Below, one piece after another: positions 1-8,849 of a stretch of DNA of 64,000 nucleotides. This stretch comes from an uncultured Lentibacter sp. Lineage in GTDB: Bacteria > Pseudomonadota > Alphaproteobacteria > Rhodobacterales > Rhodobacteraceae. Position 1 is the stretch's first letter, and every line of letters starts with the position of its first letter. Position numbers and translations under genes: made by a program. Below the pieces are notes generated by a model. It did no database searches and had not been told where the DNA came from. It was given only the letters and a program-made list of their open reading frames with translations. The stretch is from assembly GCF_937123735.1 (NCBI RefSeq), contig NZ_CAKZKL010000007.1, positions 94,595 through 158,594 of the forward strand, given 5' to 3'.

Positions 1-782
1 GCTTTCATCTGGGTGCGCAGCCCTGATTTTGACCAATCCATCTCTTCCGGCACAGCCACTTCCTGCAACCAGGGCTCGCCCGCGCGCCAGCCCAGATGCC
101 GCAGCATCTTGGCCCCGCTCAAAAGCGCATCCGCCGCCGATGTCTTGAGCCGCACATGCCCGTCGCCGTCGCCGTCCACCCCGTTGTCCAGAATATCCTG
201 TGGCAGCATCTGCACCATGCCGATCTCACCCGCCCAAGCGCCGGTTGTCTGCCTGGGGCTGAAATCGCCTTGCGTGTAGAGCTTGAGGGCCGCAAAAATT
301 TGTGGCCTGAACAGCGCGGGCCTGCGGCAATCATGTGCCAAGCTCACCAAAGCATTGAGCGTGTTGAAATTGCCCTGAAAGGCACCGAAATCGGTTTCAA
401 ACGCCCAGAAGGCCAACAGCACCCCCCGGCTCACCCCAAACTCCCGTTCCATCCGCGCAAAGAGATTATCATAGCGGGTGCTGTTGCGCTGACCGGTTTG
501 CAACCGCCCCTGCGAAATGAGCCTATTTGAAAAACGCGTGAAATCCAGCTGGAACACACCCTGCGCCCGGTCGGCCTGAAGCACTTTCTTGTCACGCTGC
601 ACGGACGCAAAAAAGCGCTCTGCTGTCTGGGCAGAATAGCCTTTGCTGCGCGCTTCCTGTTTCAGCCCCCTGACAAAGGCGTCAAACGCGCCGCCACAGC
701 CAGCCTGAGCTGCCAGGGGCGCAGCCCAAAAAGCCGCAACAAGGCTTGCGGCCGCCAACACAGCGCTCAAACTCTTACGCAT
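1..782 (-). CDS. Lytic murein transglycosylase, MltB family (C-terminus cut by window edge)
   Basis: Cleaves the glycan strands of peptidoglycan in the periplasm, leaving 1,6-anhydro-muramic ends. The visible 260 residues start with a signal peptide (MRKSLSAVLAAASLVAAF, cleavage near AQA-GCGG). They contain the family catalytic region WAFETDFGAF, whose Glu is the expected acid, and the later block GAWAGEIGMVQMLPQDIL typical of MltB/SLT-like folds. The reading frame runs off the left edge, so any C-terminal peptidoglycan-binding domain cannot be seen. It lies 48 bases downstream of the MlaC gene on the same strand, so co-transcription with mlaA-mlaC is likely. A paralogue of the same family is at 47247-48617. 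The family call is sure; the exact substrate preference is not. Confidence 0.88.
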   Translation of the reverse strand, partial: MRKSLSAVLAAASLVAAFWAAPLAAQAGCGGAFDAFVRGLKQEARSKGYSAQTAERFFASVQRDKKVLQADRAQGVFQLDFTRFSNRLISQGRLQTGQRNSTRYDNLFARMEREFGVSRGVLLAFWAFETDFGAFQGNFNTLNALVSLAHDCRRPALFRPQIFAALKLYTQGDFSPRQTTGAWAGEIGMVQMLPQDILDNGVDGDGDGHVRLKTSAADALLSGAKMLRHLGWRAGEPWLQEVAVPEEMDWSKSGLRTQMK

Positions 783-830
783 ACCATCCTCAACATCTCG
801 CCGCAGAGCCAAGCCCACGGCATCTGCCCG

Positions 831-1436
831 TCACACCGCTGCCCGCAAATCTGCGATCAGCGCATCAATATCGCCCCGCCGCCTGTCCAGCATCGCGCCG
901 ATCTCGGTGCGTTCTGTGAGCAGCATGTTGATCCCCTCGATATAAAGGTTGAAAAACTTGTTGCTGCCCGAGCGGTTTGACACAAGAAAAGTCACATCAA
1001 ATGGCGCCTGGCCATTGAGATAAGCCACAGCGCTGACCTCAAACCACTTCTTGACCGCCTTCACCCCGCTCACTTCCAGCCGCCCGCCCGCAAACTCGCG
1101 AAAGCGGCGGCCGTATTTATGCGCCACATAGGTTTCAAAAGCCGCCGAATAGGCCTTTTTCTGGGCCGCCGTTGCACGACGCCCGTCGTTGCCAAGCGTG
1201 TAGGCCGCAATATACGAGCTGTCCGAGTAGCGCGCAAAAATGCGCTCAAACTCCTGATACATCGCGCGTTCTGACTTGCCCGAGCCGATCACCCGGTTGA
1301 TTTCGGCCACCAGCCTGTCAACCAGCGCGCGGGCCTCGCCATCGGACAGGGCCAAAGAGACCGTCGGCACAGCCCCAGCAACCAGTGCAGCCACGCCCGA
1401 AAGCGCTCCAAAGCGGCGGCGAGTCATAGCCAGCAT
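831..1436 (-). CDS. mlaC: MlaC/Ttg2D-family phospholipid-binding protein
   Basis: Periplasmic carrier of the Mla system, which moves phospholipids between outer and inner membrane to keep outer-membrane asymmetry. The protein has 201 residues, the usual size. It opens with a twin-arginine-like signal (MTRRRFGALSGVAALVAG) and has the Ttg2/MlaC fold region with Y-A-x(n)-FETYVAHKYGRRF and a C-terminal IEGINMLLTERTEIGAMLDR block. The ATG at 1436 is preferred to the one at 1427 because AAGGA lies about 8 bases upstream of it. The gene begins 3 bases after the mlaA stop, so the two are surely one transcript. The MlaFED permease genes are not in the window. Confidence 0.85.
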   Translation of the reverse strand: MLAMTRRRFGALSGVAALVAGAVPTVSLALSDGEARALVDRLVAEINRVIGSGKSERAMYQEFERIFARYSDSSYIAAYTLGNDGRRATAAQKKAYSAAFETYVAHKYGRRFREFAGGRLEVSGVKAVKKWFEVSAVAYLNGQAPFDVTFLVSNRSGSNKFFNLYIEGINMLLTERTEIGAMLDRRRGDIDALIADLRAAV

Positions 1437-1439
1437 GGG

Positions 1440-2231
1440 TCAAAATCCTTCTGTATCAAGAGCAAACGGGTCCACGCCGGTGTCCGGTGCGGCTTCTCCC
1501 AGCTCAAATCGGCGGTTTTGCAGATAGATCATGCGCAGCTGCGCATAGCTGTCAGCACTGTTATAAAGCACAGAGTCAATCGCATCGGCATAGGCCCCAC
1601 GATCCCCCAGACGCGAGGCAACAGAGGCCGCCGTGCCATAATATTTCTCCGGGCTTTGCACCATGTAGCTCAGCGGGTTGGTGAACAGATCAACAAGCTT
1701 GCCCACCGCGTCACGCTCGGTTGACGGGCCCAAAAGGGGCAGCTCGATATAGGCCCCCTCCTCGGCGCCCCACACAGCCAGCGTTTCGCCAAAATCGGCG
1801 TCTGCCTCATACAGGCCGAACTGGCTGGACGCATCAAACAGCCCACCGATCCCGATTGTGCTGTTTAACGCAAAGCGCAGGCTGTTTTGGCCCGCCTCTC
1901 CCAAGCGGCCTTGCAACAGGGTATTCGCAATCGCCCCGGGCAAAGCAAGATTGGCCGCAAAATTGCTCACACCCGCCTGCACAGGCTGCGGAATAACCGC
2001 CACATAGCCTTTTCCGGCCGGGCGCAGCAGAGCGCGGTCCACAGCACGGTTCAAGGCATGGTTGGCGCGGTTGGTTTTTTCGTAGGGGTCAAACGGTTGG
2101 GCCAAATCCTGGGCCGGGCCCGGGCGTGTGCACCCGCCAACAGCCGTCACGACAGCCAGAACAGACAAAGAGATCACAACATTATTTCGCACAGTATTTC
2201 GCACAGTATTCTCCAAAACCCTGCGCCGCAC
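1440..2231 (-). CDS. mlaA: MlaA/VacJ family outer-membrane lipoprotein
   Basis: Outer-membrane lipoprotein that extracts mislocalised phospholipids from the outer leaflet and hands them to MlaC. The 263-residue protein has a lipobox ending in Cys at about residue 34 (VTAVGGC). The MlaA signature region follows (FDPYEKTNRANHALNRAVD), then the long conserved core with NxLLQGRLGEAG and LGPSTERDAVGKLVD. A 12-base tandem duplication lies in the leader and encodes NTVRNTVR, giving an unusually long n-region. A GTG a few codons further in could be the true start. It heads a minus-strand operon with mlaC and a lytic transglycosylase and is divergent from the type I secretion genes. Confidence 0.87.
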   Translation of the reverse strand: MRRRVLENTVRNTVRNNVVISLSVLAVVTAVGGCTRPGPAQDLAQPFDPYEKTNRANHALNRAVDRALLRPAGKGYVAVIPQPVQAGVSNFAANLALPGAIANTLLQGRLGEAGQNSLRFALNSTIGIGGLFDASSQFGLYEADADFGETLAVWGAEEGAYIELPLLGPSTERDAVGKLVDLFTNPLSYMVQSPEKYYGTAASVASRLGDRGAYADAIDSVLYNSADSYAQLRMIYLQNRRFELGEAAPDTGVDPFALDTEGF

Positions 2232-2280
2232 ATCTATGCCATTGCGGCCACAAGCCCAAGCTTCTATGAGGGTTATTGCG

Positions 2281-2328
2281 GATATGTGGCCGATTGGAAA
2301 CAGGGCGACAGGGCAAATCGGCCATATC
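2281..2328. promoter_or_regulatory. Imperfect inverted repeat in the mlaA / type I secretion divergent region
   Basis: The left arm (2281-2295, GATATGTGGCCGATT) and right arm (2316-2328, AATCGGCCATATC) are complementary except for a two-base TG insertion in the left arm, with a 20-base spacer. The element lies in the 144-base region between the divergent mlaA and exporter genes. It could be a regulator binding site or an mRNA hairpin; no known regulator motif was recognised. Confidence 0.4.
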
Positions 2329-2375
2329 TCATGCGATTTAACGGTTTAATCAGGTAACAATTTTATGAAGCAGGC

Positions 2376-4118
2376 ATGAAAGCGCCAAATCCACAACAAG
2401 GGCTTCAAGAACTGCGACGCGCTCGGCGCGAGTCGCGTGCTCTCTACTGGGCCGCGGGCCTGTTCAGCTTTTTTGTCAACCTGCTGATGCTCACCGGCCC
2501 GCTCTACATGTTGCAAGTCTATGACCGTGTGCTCGGGTCGCGCTCGGAGGCCACACTCATCGCCCTGACGGCTCTGGTCGTTTTTCTTTACGCCATGATG
2601 GCGCTGTTGGATTATGCCCGCGGGCGGATCATGGCGCGGGTTGGTGCAAGGTTTCAGGCGCGCCTGGACAAGCGGGTGTTTGATGCCGTCATCCGCAAAA
2701 ACGCCCTTGGCCTGCAAGATGAGACCGCCCTCGCCCTGCGCGATCTGGAAGCCGTCCAGCGGCTGCTGACATCGCCTGCGCTGATGGCCCTGTTTGATTT
2801 GCCCTTTACCCCGCTTTTTGTCTTCGGGATCTTCCTGTTTCACCCTTGGCTTGGCGGGCTTGCGCTTGTGGGCGGGGCGATCCTTGTGAGCATCACGCTG
2901 ATCAACCTCTTTGCCACCCGCCAGCCGCTCAATCATGCCAACCAGGCGGCTTCAGAGGCCGAACTCCTGTCTGAGCAGATGCGCGCCGAAGCCGAAATGA
3001 TCCAAGCCATGGGGATGCGCGACGCGGCCTTTGAACGCTGGCAGACAGCCCGCGCCAGTGCGCTGCGCGCGCATTTGCACGCCGCAGATATGGGCGGCAG
3101 CTTCACCACGGCGGGCAAGGCGTTTCGCTTGCTCTTGCAATCGGCCATGCTGGGGCTTGGGGCCTATCTCGTGCTCCAGGGCGAGCTGACAGCCGGGGCC
3201 ATGATCGCTGGTTCGATCCTGATGGGGCGCGCCCTTGCACCGGTCGAACTGAGCATCAGCCAATGGCCGCTGTTTGCCCGCGCGCGCAAAGGCTGGCAAA
3301 CGCTGGCACAGCTGCTCTCCCAGATCCCGCCGGAAACGCCGCGCCTGCCCTTGCCGCGGCCGCAGGCCTTGCTGGAGGTGAGCCAGCTCACCGTTGTCCC
3401 GCCCGGCGACTCTCAGGCGGCGCTCAAGATGGTGTCCTTCACGGTGCAGCCCGGTCAGGCTGTCGGGGTGATTGGCAAATCCGGGGCCGGGAAATCCTCG
3501 TTGGCGCGCGCCCTCACAGGCGCCTGGCGCCCCGCTGGCGGGAAGATCCGCCTCGACAATGCCGCGCTGGACCAATACGACCCAAGCGTCCTGGGCCAGC
3601 TGATCGGCTATCTGCCCCAGCGTGTCGAGCTGTTTGAGGGCACCATCGCCGAAAACATTGCCCGTCTGTCGCCCACACCGGACCCTGCCGCAGTGGTCGC
3701 CGCGGCCAAGCGCGCAGATGCCCATACCATGATCGTGAAACTTCCGGAGGGGTATGACACCCGCGTCTCGGCCAATGGCGGGCGGCTGTCAGGCGGGCAG
3801 ATCCAGCGAATCGGGCTGGCCCGCGCCATGTATGGTGATCCTGTGCTGCTCATTCTGGATGAACCCAACTCCAACCTTGACAATGACGGCAGCCAGGCGC
3901 TCAACCGCGCCATCGCCGGGGTCCGCCGCGCGGGAAAATCCGTGCTGATCATGGCCCACCGCCCCGCCGCCATTGAGGAATGCGACAGCTTGCTCATGCT
4001 CGAAGAGGGCCGCGTTCTGGCCTATGGCCCCAAGGACGAGGTCCTCAGACAGGTGGTGCAAAACCACACGGCGCTGTCTGACTCCGGCAAGCCGGACACC
4101 ACGGGCACGCCGCGATGA
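2376..4118 (+). CDS. Type I secretion system permease/ATPase (PrtD/HlyB-like)
   Basis: Inner-membrane ABC exporter that powers one-step secretion of proteins, usually RTX or Hint-domain proteins, from cytoplasm to outside. The 580 residues comprise an N-terminal membrane domain (about 20-310, several hydrophobic helices) and a nucleotide-binding domain with Walker A GKSGAGKS (about 366), signature LSGGQ (about 470) and Walker B LLILDEP (about 490). There is no N-terminal C39-like peptidase domain, so it matches the PrtD subtype. It overlaps the following HlyD gene by 4 bases (ATGA), so the pair is translationally coupled. No TolC-like outer-membrane partner and no cargo gene are adjacent. The Hint proteins at 53-56 kb are candidate cargo by family association only. 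Confidence 0.92.
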   Translation: MKAPNPQQGLQELRRARRESRALYWAAGLFSFFVNLLMLTGPLYMLQVYDRVLGSRSEATLIALTALVVFLYAMMALLDYARGRIMARVGARFQARLDKRVFDAVIRKNALGLQDETALALRDLEAVQRLLTSPALMALFDLPFTPLFVFGIFLFHPWLGGLALVGGAILVSITLINLFATRQPLNHANQAASEAELLSEQMRAEAEMIQAMGMRDAAFERWQTARASALRAHLHAADMGGSFTTAGKAFRLLLQSAMLGLGAYLVLQGELTAGAMIAGSILMGRALAPVELSISQWPLFARARKGWQTLAQLLSQIPPETPRLPLPRPQALLEVSQLTVVPPGDSQAALKMVSFTVQPGQAVGVIGKSGAGKSSLARALTGAWRPAGGKIRLDNAALDQYDPSVLGQLIGYLPQRVELFEGTIAENIARLSPTPDPAAVVAAAKRADAHTMIVKLPEGYDTRVSANGGRLSGGQIQRIGLARAMYGDPVLLILDEPNSNLDNDGSQALNRAIAGVRRAGKSVLIMAHRPAAIEECDSLLMLEEGRVLAYGPKDEVLRQVVQNHTALSDSGKPDTTGTPR

Positions 4119-5467
4119 GCCGCCCCGCCGACACCCCCACAGCCCAGAAAGACCGGGCACAAAGCGCCGCGCTCAGCCGCGACTGGCCGGTGCATATGCC
4201 GCTTCTGGTGGGCGCTTTTGCGCTTCTGGTGTTGCTGGGTGGTTTCGGCAGCTGGGCCGTCTTGAGCAATCTCTCCGGAGCAATCGTGGCCTCGGGCCGG
4301 GTTGAAGTCGAACAAAACCGACAAGTGGTGCAGCACCCTGATGGCGGGGTGGTGGCCGAAATCAATGTCAGCGAAGGGCAAAGCGTGCGCCTCGGGCAAA
4401 AGCTGATCACCCTGGAGAGCAGCGCCCTGACCTCCGAGCGCAGCATCGTGGAGAGCCAGCTCTTTGAGCTTATGGCCCGCCGGGCGCGCCTGCTTGCCGA
4501 ACGTGACACCCTGCCCGCCCCCGTCTTTGATCAAGAGCTCATAAACCTCGCCAAGGCGCGCCAGGAGGTGGCCGAATTGATCGCCGGACAAGACCGGCTC
4601 TTTGACGCCCGCCAGCAGAGCATTCACAGCGAACGCGCCCAGCTGGCCAAACGGCGTGAGCAAATTGACGACCAAATCCACGGCATCACCGCGCAAACGC
4701 AAGCCCTCAAAGCCCAGATTGCCCTGATTGCCGAGGAGCTGAGCAACCAACAGGCCCTGCTCGATCGCGGCCTTGCCCAGGCTTCGCGGGTGCTGGCGCT
4801 GCGCCGTGAGGAAGCCCGGCTGCGCGGCCAAATCGGAGAATTGCGCGCCCATAAGGCCCAGGCCGAGGGCCGGATCACCGAGCTTGACATCGAGCAGCTC
4901 AAACTCACCAGCACGCTGCGTGAGGAGGCGATCACCCAGTTGCGCGACCTGCGTGTGCGTGAGCTCGAACTGCGCGAGCGTCGCAACGCGCTCTCAGAAA
5001 AACTGTCCCGCCGCACCATCCAGGCCCCCGCCGCCGGTCTCATCTACGGGTTGAGCGTTACAACCCCGCGCGCCGTGATCCGCGCCGCCGAGCCGGTGCT
5101 CTATATCGTGCCGCAAGACCGCCCGCTGATCATCATGGCAGAGGTGCCGATCATCCATATTGACAAGATATACAGGGGCCAAAGCGTCAATCTGCGCTTT
5201 TCCGCCCTTGATCAGCGCCGCACACCCGAGCTTTACGGCGAGGTCACCCAGATCTCCGCAGATGCCTTCCGTGACGAGGCCCGCGGCACCGCATACTACC
5301 GGGCGGAAATTGCGCTCAAACCCGGCGAGCGCGCCAAATTGCCGGAGGGCACAGCCCTCATTCCCGGAATGCCGGCAGAAGCCTTTATCCTGACATCCGA
5401 GCGCAGCCCCTTGGGCTATCTTGTCAAACCGCTCTGGGATTATTTCGAAGCCGCTTTCCGCGAATAA
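4115..5467 (+). CDS. HlyD-family periplasmic adaptor of type I secretion
   Basis: Membrane fusion protein that bridges the ABC exporter and a TolC-type outer-membrane channel. Of 450 residues, one transmembrane helix spans about 30-50 (LLVGAFALLVLLGGFGSWAV). A biotinyl-lipoyl-like half motif (VEVEQNRQVVQHPDGGVV) follows, then a long alpha-helical hairpin rich in Gln, Glu, Arg and Leu (about 110-290), and a C-terminal beta-barrel (VPIIHIDKIYRGQSVNLRFSA). Its length is typical of the PrtE/HlyD group. It follows the ATPase gene with a 4-base overlap. After its stop there are about 70 bases before the next, functionally unrelated gene. Confidence 0.92.
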   Translation: MSRPADTPTAQKDRAQSAALSRDWPVHMPLLVGAFALLVLLGGFGSWAVLSNLSGAIVASGRVEVEQNRQVVQHPDGGVVAEINVSEGQSVRLGQKLITLESSALTSERSIVESQLFELMARRARLLAERDTLPAPVFDQELINLAKARQEVAELIAGQDRLFDARQQSIHSERAQLAKRREQIDDQIHGITAQTQALKAQIALIAEELSNQQALLDRGLAQASRVLALRREEARLRGQIGELRAHKAQAEGRITELDIEQLKLTSTLREEAITQLRDLRVRELELRERRNALSEKLSRRTIQAPAAGLIYGLSVTTPRAVIRAAEPVLYIVPQDRPLIIMAEVPIIHIDKIYRGQSVNLRFSALDQRRTPELYGEVTQISADAFRDEARGTAYYRAEIALKPGERAKLPEGTALIPGMPAEAFILTSERSPLGYLVKPLWDYFEAAFRE

Positions 5468-5541
5468 AGCGCGCATTTAGGCGTATCGGCCCGCAGCAAT
5501 TCGGGCTAGCCTCACGGCGACTCAAACATCAGGAGAGAGCC

Positions 5542-6006
5542 ATGAGCAGCCAGCTTGAAACCCGTCTCAACGATATGGGCATCACCCTGCCCGACGCCCC
5601 CGCACCAGCGGCCAACTATGTTCCCTTCGTGATCAGTGGCAAAACAGTCTATGTCTCCGGGCAAATTTCCAATGGCCCCGATGGCCTCATCCTTGGCAAA
5701 CTCGGCGAGACCATGACCACAGAAGAGGGGGTTGCCGCTGCCCGCAGCTGTGCGCTCAGCCTGCTTGCACAGCTCAAGGCCGCCTGCGAGGGCGATCTGG
5801 ACCGCCTCGCGCGCGTGGTCAAACTCGTCGGCTTTGTGAACTCAACCGCCGATTACACCGACCAACCCAAGGTCATCAACGGCGCCTCTGATTTCATGGT
5901 CGAGGCTCTGGGCGATATCGGCCGCCATGCGCGCTCGGCGGTGTCGGCGGCCTCCCTGCCGCTCGGTGTCGCTGTTGAAATCGAAGGCATCTTCGAGATC
6001 AAGTGA
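5542..6006 (+). CDS. RidA/YjgF family protein
   Basis: Members of this family hydrolyse reactive enamine/imine intermediates released by PLP enzymes and so protect them from damage. The 154-residue length, the SGQI segment (GKTVYVSGQISNGPDG) and the C-terminal PLGVAVEIEGIFEI with its conserved Glu fit the longer RidA subgroup (YER057c/UK114-like). The conserved substrate-binding Arg of strict RidA proteins is not obvious (the region reads GRHARSAVSAASLPLG, with Arg before SAV), so an archetypal deaminase role is likely but unproven. A good ribosome-binding site (AGGAGAG) precedes the ATG. The stop codon overlaps the start of the following phosphodiesterase gene. Confidence 0.85.
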   Translation: MSSQLETRLNDMGITLPDAPAPAANYVPFVISGKTVYVSGQISNGPDGLILGKLGETMTTEEGVAAARSCALSLLAQLKAACEGDLDRLARVVKLVGFVNSTADYTDQPKVINGASDFMVEALGDIGRHARSAVSAASLPLGVAVEIEGIFEIK

Positions 6007-6770
6007 TGCAGCAAGCGCCCCTGCCCGTAAGCTTTCTTGCAGCCCCGATCGCGCATCGCGGGCTGCATGACCTTGCCGCTGGCATCCCCGAAAACAGCCT
6101 CGCCAGCTTTGACGCCGCCATCGCGCGCGGCTACGGCATCGAGCTTGATTTGCAGCTCTCCCAAGATGGTGTCGCGATGGTCTTTCACGACTATTCGCTC
6201 GAGAGGCTGACGGGCGAAAAGGGCGCGCTCGCGCAGCGCAGCGCCGCCGAGCTGGGCCAGATCGGCCTCACCGGCGGGGCCGAAGGCATCCCGACACTGG
6301 CCGAAACGCTTGCGCGCGTCAGAGGCCGTGCGCCCCTGCTGATCGAACTCAAAGATCAGGACGGCGCGCTTGGCCCCAATGTGGGGGCGCTTGAAGAGGC
6401 CACTCTTGCGGCCCTTGCGGGATATTCAGGCGATGTGGCGCTGATGTCGTTCAACCCGCATTGCGTCGCTGCGCTGGCAGCACTTGCACCGCATCTCCCC
6501 CGTGGCCTCACCACCTGCGATTATGCGCCCCAAGACTGGCCCACAATCCCCCGCGCGCGGCTCAGCGAGCTTGCCTCGATCCCCGATTTCGCCCGCACCG
6601 GCGCAAGCTTCATCAGCCATCAGGCCAGTGACCTCGCCAGCCCGCATGTCGCAGCGCTTAAAGCCCGCAAGGTGCCGGTGCTGTGCTGGACAATCCGCTC
6701 AGAACAGGCCGAGGCCCAAGCCCGCCAGCTTGCCGATAACGTCACGTTCGAGGGCTACCTCCCCGCTTGA
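6006..6770 (+). CDS. Glycerophosphodiester phosphodiesterase
   Basis: Hydrolyses glycerophosphodiesters from phospholipid turnover to sn-glycerol 3-phosphate and an alcohol. The GDPD TIM-barrel motifs are all present: AHRGLHDLAAGIPENSLASF (catalytic His-Arg and metal Glu), ELDLQLSQDGVAMVFHD (metal-binding Glu/Asp and second catalytic His) and LLIELKDQ. The 254-residue size is normal for the cytoplasmic class and no signal peptide is seen. The ATG at 6006 shares its A with the TGA of the RidA gene; a GTG one codon earlier is possible. It probably forms one transcript with the RidA gene and the acetyltransferase gene that follows. Confidence 0.9.
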   Translation: MQQAPLPVSFLAAPIAHRGLHDLAAGIPENSLASFDAAIARGYGIELDLQLSQDGVAMVFHDYSLERLTGEKGALAQRSAAELGQIGLTGGAEGIPTLAETLARVRGRAPLLIELKDQDGALGPNVGALEEATLAALAGYSGDVALMSFNPHCVAALAALAPHLPRGLTTCDYAPQDWPTIPRARLSELASIPDFARTGASFISHQASDLASPHVAALKARKVPVLCWTIRSEQAEAQARQLADNVTFEGYLPA

Positions 6771-6792
6771 AAGCGCGGGCGCCCGGCGCAAT

Positions 6793-7986
6793 ATGAAAGA
6801 GACGATGGACAGCGACGCGCAGATAGAAATACGCCTCAACCCCACGCTGCGCGACATCCCGCCAGCCGCGTGGGACGCCTGCGCGCGCGCCACAGGCTCC
6901 CGCCCGCTCGACCCGTTCACAACCCACCGCTTCCTGCTGGCACTGGAAGAGAGCGGCTCTGTCGGCCCCGGCACGGGTTGGCAACCGCTCTATCTCACGG
7001 CCCATGAACATGGCCAGATGATCGGCTGCGCCCCGCTCTACGGCAAAAGCCATTCGCAGGGCGAATATATCTTTGATTTCAACTGGGCCGATGCTTTTGC
7101 CCGCGCAGGCGGGCAATATTACCCCAAATTCCAGATCGCTGTGCCCTTTACCCCCGCCACAGGCCGCCGCTTTCTCACCCGCGAAGGCGCCGAGAGCCGC
7201 GCCCTGCCCGCGCTTGTGCAGGGGGCCATTCAGGCCGCCGCAGAGAACGGCGTCAGCTCGCTGCACGTCACCTTCTGCACCGAGGATGAGGCCATCGCAG
7301 GCGAGGCCATGGGCCTTTTGCGCCGCACCACCCAGCAGTTTCACTGGGAAAACCGCGGCTTTCAGAGCTTTGAGGATTTCCTCGCCTCGCTCACCTCGCG
7401 CAAGCGCAAGAATATCCGCCGCGAGCGCGCCGAGGCGCAGGGCTTTGGCGGCACAATCCACCGCCTCACGGGCGATCAGATCGCGCCGCATCACTGGGAC
7501 GCCTTCTGGCAGTTCTACCAAGACACAGGCGCGCGCAAATGGGGCACGCCCTACCTCACCCGCGCTTTCTTTGACATCGCCCATGACACCCTGCGCGACG
7601 ATATGATCCTCGTGCTCGCAGAGCGTGAGGGCCGCCCCATCGCAGGCGCGCTCAACTTCATCGGCAAAGAGGCGCTTTTCGGCCGCTACTGGGGCTGCGT
7701 GGAAGATCACCGCTGCCTGCATTTCGAGCTGTGCTACTATCAGGCCATCGAAGCCGCCATCGATCTGGGCCTGCCCCGTGTCGAAGCCGGGGCGCAGGGC
7801 GAGCACAAGCTCGCGCGCGGCTATCTGCCCACGGTCTGCCACTCGCTGCACTGGCTGGCCGACGAGGGCTTTTCCGATGCCGTGGCGCGCTACCTTCAGG
7901 CCGAGCGCCGCGCCATTGGCGAGGAAATAGACGTTCTCACAGGCTATGGCCCGTTCAAAAACGCCACCAAGGAGGAACAGGATTGA
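6793..7986 (+). CDS. FemAB-like GNAT-fold protein (PF04339 / DUF482)
   Basis: A 397-residue protein of the FemAB-like family often annotated as peptidogalycan biosynthesis protein; its true substrate is not established. Recognisable segments are [19 protein letters not shown] near the N-terminus, [11 protein letters not shown], the basic [13 protein letters not shown] and the C-terminal [14 protein letters not shown]. The open frame extends further upstream inside the phosphodiesterase gene. The ATG at 6793 is chosen because it follows that gene's stop and begins the conserved region within a few residues. Its last codons overlap the TTG start of the next gene by 4 bases (TTGA). Confidence 0.82.
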   Translation: MKETMDSDAQIEIRLNPTLRDIPPAAWDACARATGSRPLDPFTTHRFLLALEESGSVGPGTGWQPLYLTAHEHGQMIGCAPLYGKSHSQGEYIFDFNWADAFARAGGQYYPKFQIAVPFTPATGRRFLTREGAESRALPALVQGAIQAAAENGVSSLHVTFCTEDEAIAGEAMGLLRRTTQQFHWENRGFQSFEDFLASLTSRKRKNIRRERAEAQGFGGTIHRLTGDQIAPHHWDAFWQFYQDTGARKWGTPYLTRAFFDIAHDTLRDDMILVLAEREGRPIAGALNFIGKEALFGRYWGCVEDHRCLHFELCYYQAIEAAIDLGLPRVEAGAQGEHKLARGYLPTVCHSLHWLADEGFSDAVARYLQAERRAIGEEIDVLTGYGPFKNATKEEQD

Positions 7987-8273
7987 TCGAAGTTCTCAGC
8001 GACACAGCCCGCGAACAGCTGCTCGCCCCGCTGTTTGAAAACGGCTGGGTGCAAGACAGCGCTCGCGACGCCATCACCAAAACCTACAGGTTCAAGGATT
8101 TTACCGAGGCCTTCGGCTTTATGGCCCAAGCCGCGCTCTGGGCCGAAAAATGGAACCACCACCCCGAGTGGAGCAATGTCTACAACCGCGTGACTGTCAC
8201 GCTCACAACCCATGATGCGGGCGGCCTCAGCTCTCTGGATGCCAAGCTCGCCCGCAAAATGGACAGCCTTTAA
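7983..8273 (+). CDS. phhB: 4a-hydroxytetrahydrobiopterin dehydratase (PhhB/DCoH)
   Basis: Recycles 4a-hydroxytetrahydropterin formed by aromatic amino acid hydroxylases, in the cytoplasm. The 96-residue protein has the family motif [28 protein letters not shown] with the catalytic His pair. No ATG is placed to give the full domain. The TTG at 7983, overlapping the previous stop as TTGA and preceded by GGAGGAACAG, is the most sensible start and gives a full-length pterin dehydratase domain. No phenylalanine hydroxylase gene is nearby, so the protein may serve a hydroxylase elsewhere or another pterin role. Confidence 0.9.
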   Translation: MIEVLSDTAREQLLAPLFENGWVQDSARDAITKTYRFKDFTEAFGFMAQAALWAEKWNHHPEWSNVYNRVTVTLTTHDAGGLSSLDAKLARKMDSL

Positions 8274-8277
8274 CGCC

Positions 8278-8766
8278 TCAGAGCGCCGCAACCATGGCTT
8301 CCCCACCGGAGATATCACATTCCCCGGGGCTGTCCTCGGCGTGCAGCACCTTCACCACACCATCCTCCGCCATCAGCGCGTAGCGGCGCGAGCGGCTGAC
8401 AAAGCCCACGGGTGGCGCGTCAAAGTCCATGCCAATCGCCTTGGTGAACGCACCCGAGGAATCCGCCAGCATGGTAATCCCTTCGCCCGCCGCGCCCGTG
8501 GCCTCGGCCCAGGCGTTCATCACCCAGGGGTCGTTGACCGAAAGGCAGATGATCTCGTCCACACCCTTGGCTTTCAGCGCATCCTTCTGGCGCAGAAAGC
8601 TCGGCACATGCGCGCTGTGGCAGGTTGGCGTAAAGGCCCCCGGCACAGCAAAGATCACAACCTTGCGCCCCTTGAGCTTCTCGCCCAGCTCCACAGGCGC
8701 AGGGCCATCCGCGCCCAAGGTCATCACCGCCACCTCTGGCAGGCTCTCTCCTACTGAAATCGTCAT
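8278..8766 (-). CDS. Peroxiredoxin, Prx5 type
   Basis: Thiol peroxidase reducing hydrogen peroxide and organic peroxides. The active-site block VIFAVPGAFTPTCHSAHVPSF carries the peroxidatic Cys in the PxxxTxxC pattern of the Prx5/AhpE-like group. The 162-residue length fits. The ATG at 8766 is preferred to one 12 codons upstream because GGGAGAGA lies just before it and the family begins at this point. It converges on phhB with 4 bases between the stops, and its upstream region of about 80 bases is shared with the divergent reductase gene at 8850. Confidence 0.93.
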   Translation of the reverse strand: MTISVGESLPEVAVMTLGADGPAPVELGEKLKGRKVVIFAVPGAFTPTCHSAHVPSFLRQKDALKAKGVDEIICLSVNDPWVMNAWAEATGAAGEGITMLADSSGAFTKAIGMDFDAPPVGFVSRSRRYALMAEDGVVKVLHAEDSPGECDISGGEAMVAAL

Positions 8767-8849
8767 CTGCGCATCTCTCCCTGATTGCGTTTGTGCTTTC
8801 AAAGCATATAGGGTTCTCTACGCCAAGGGCCAGCAGAAGGATCACTCTC

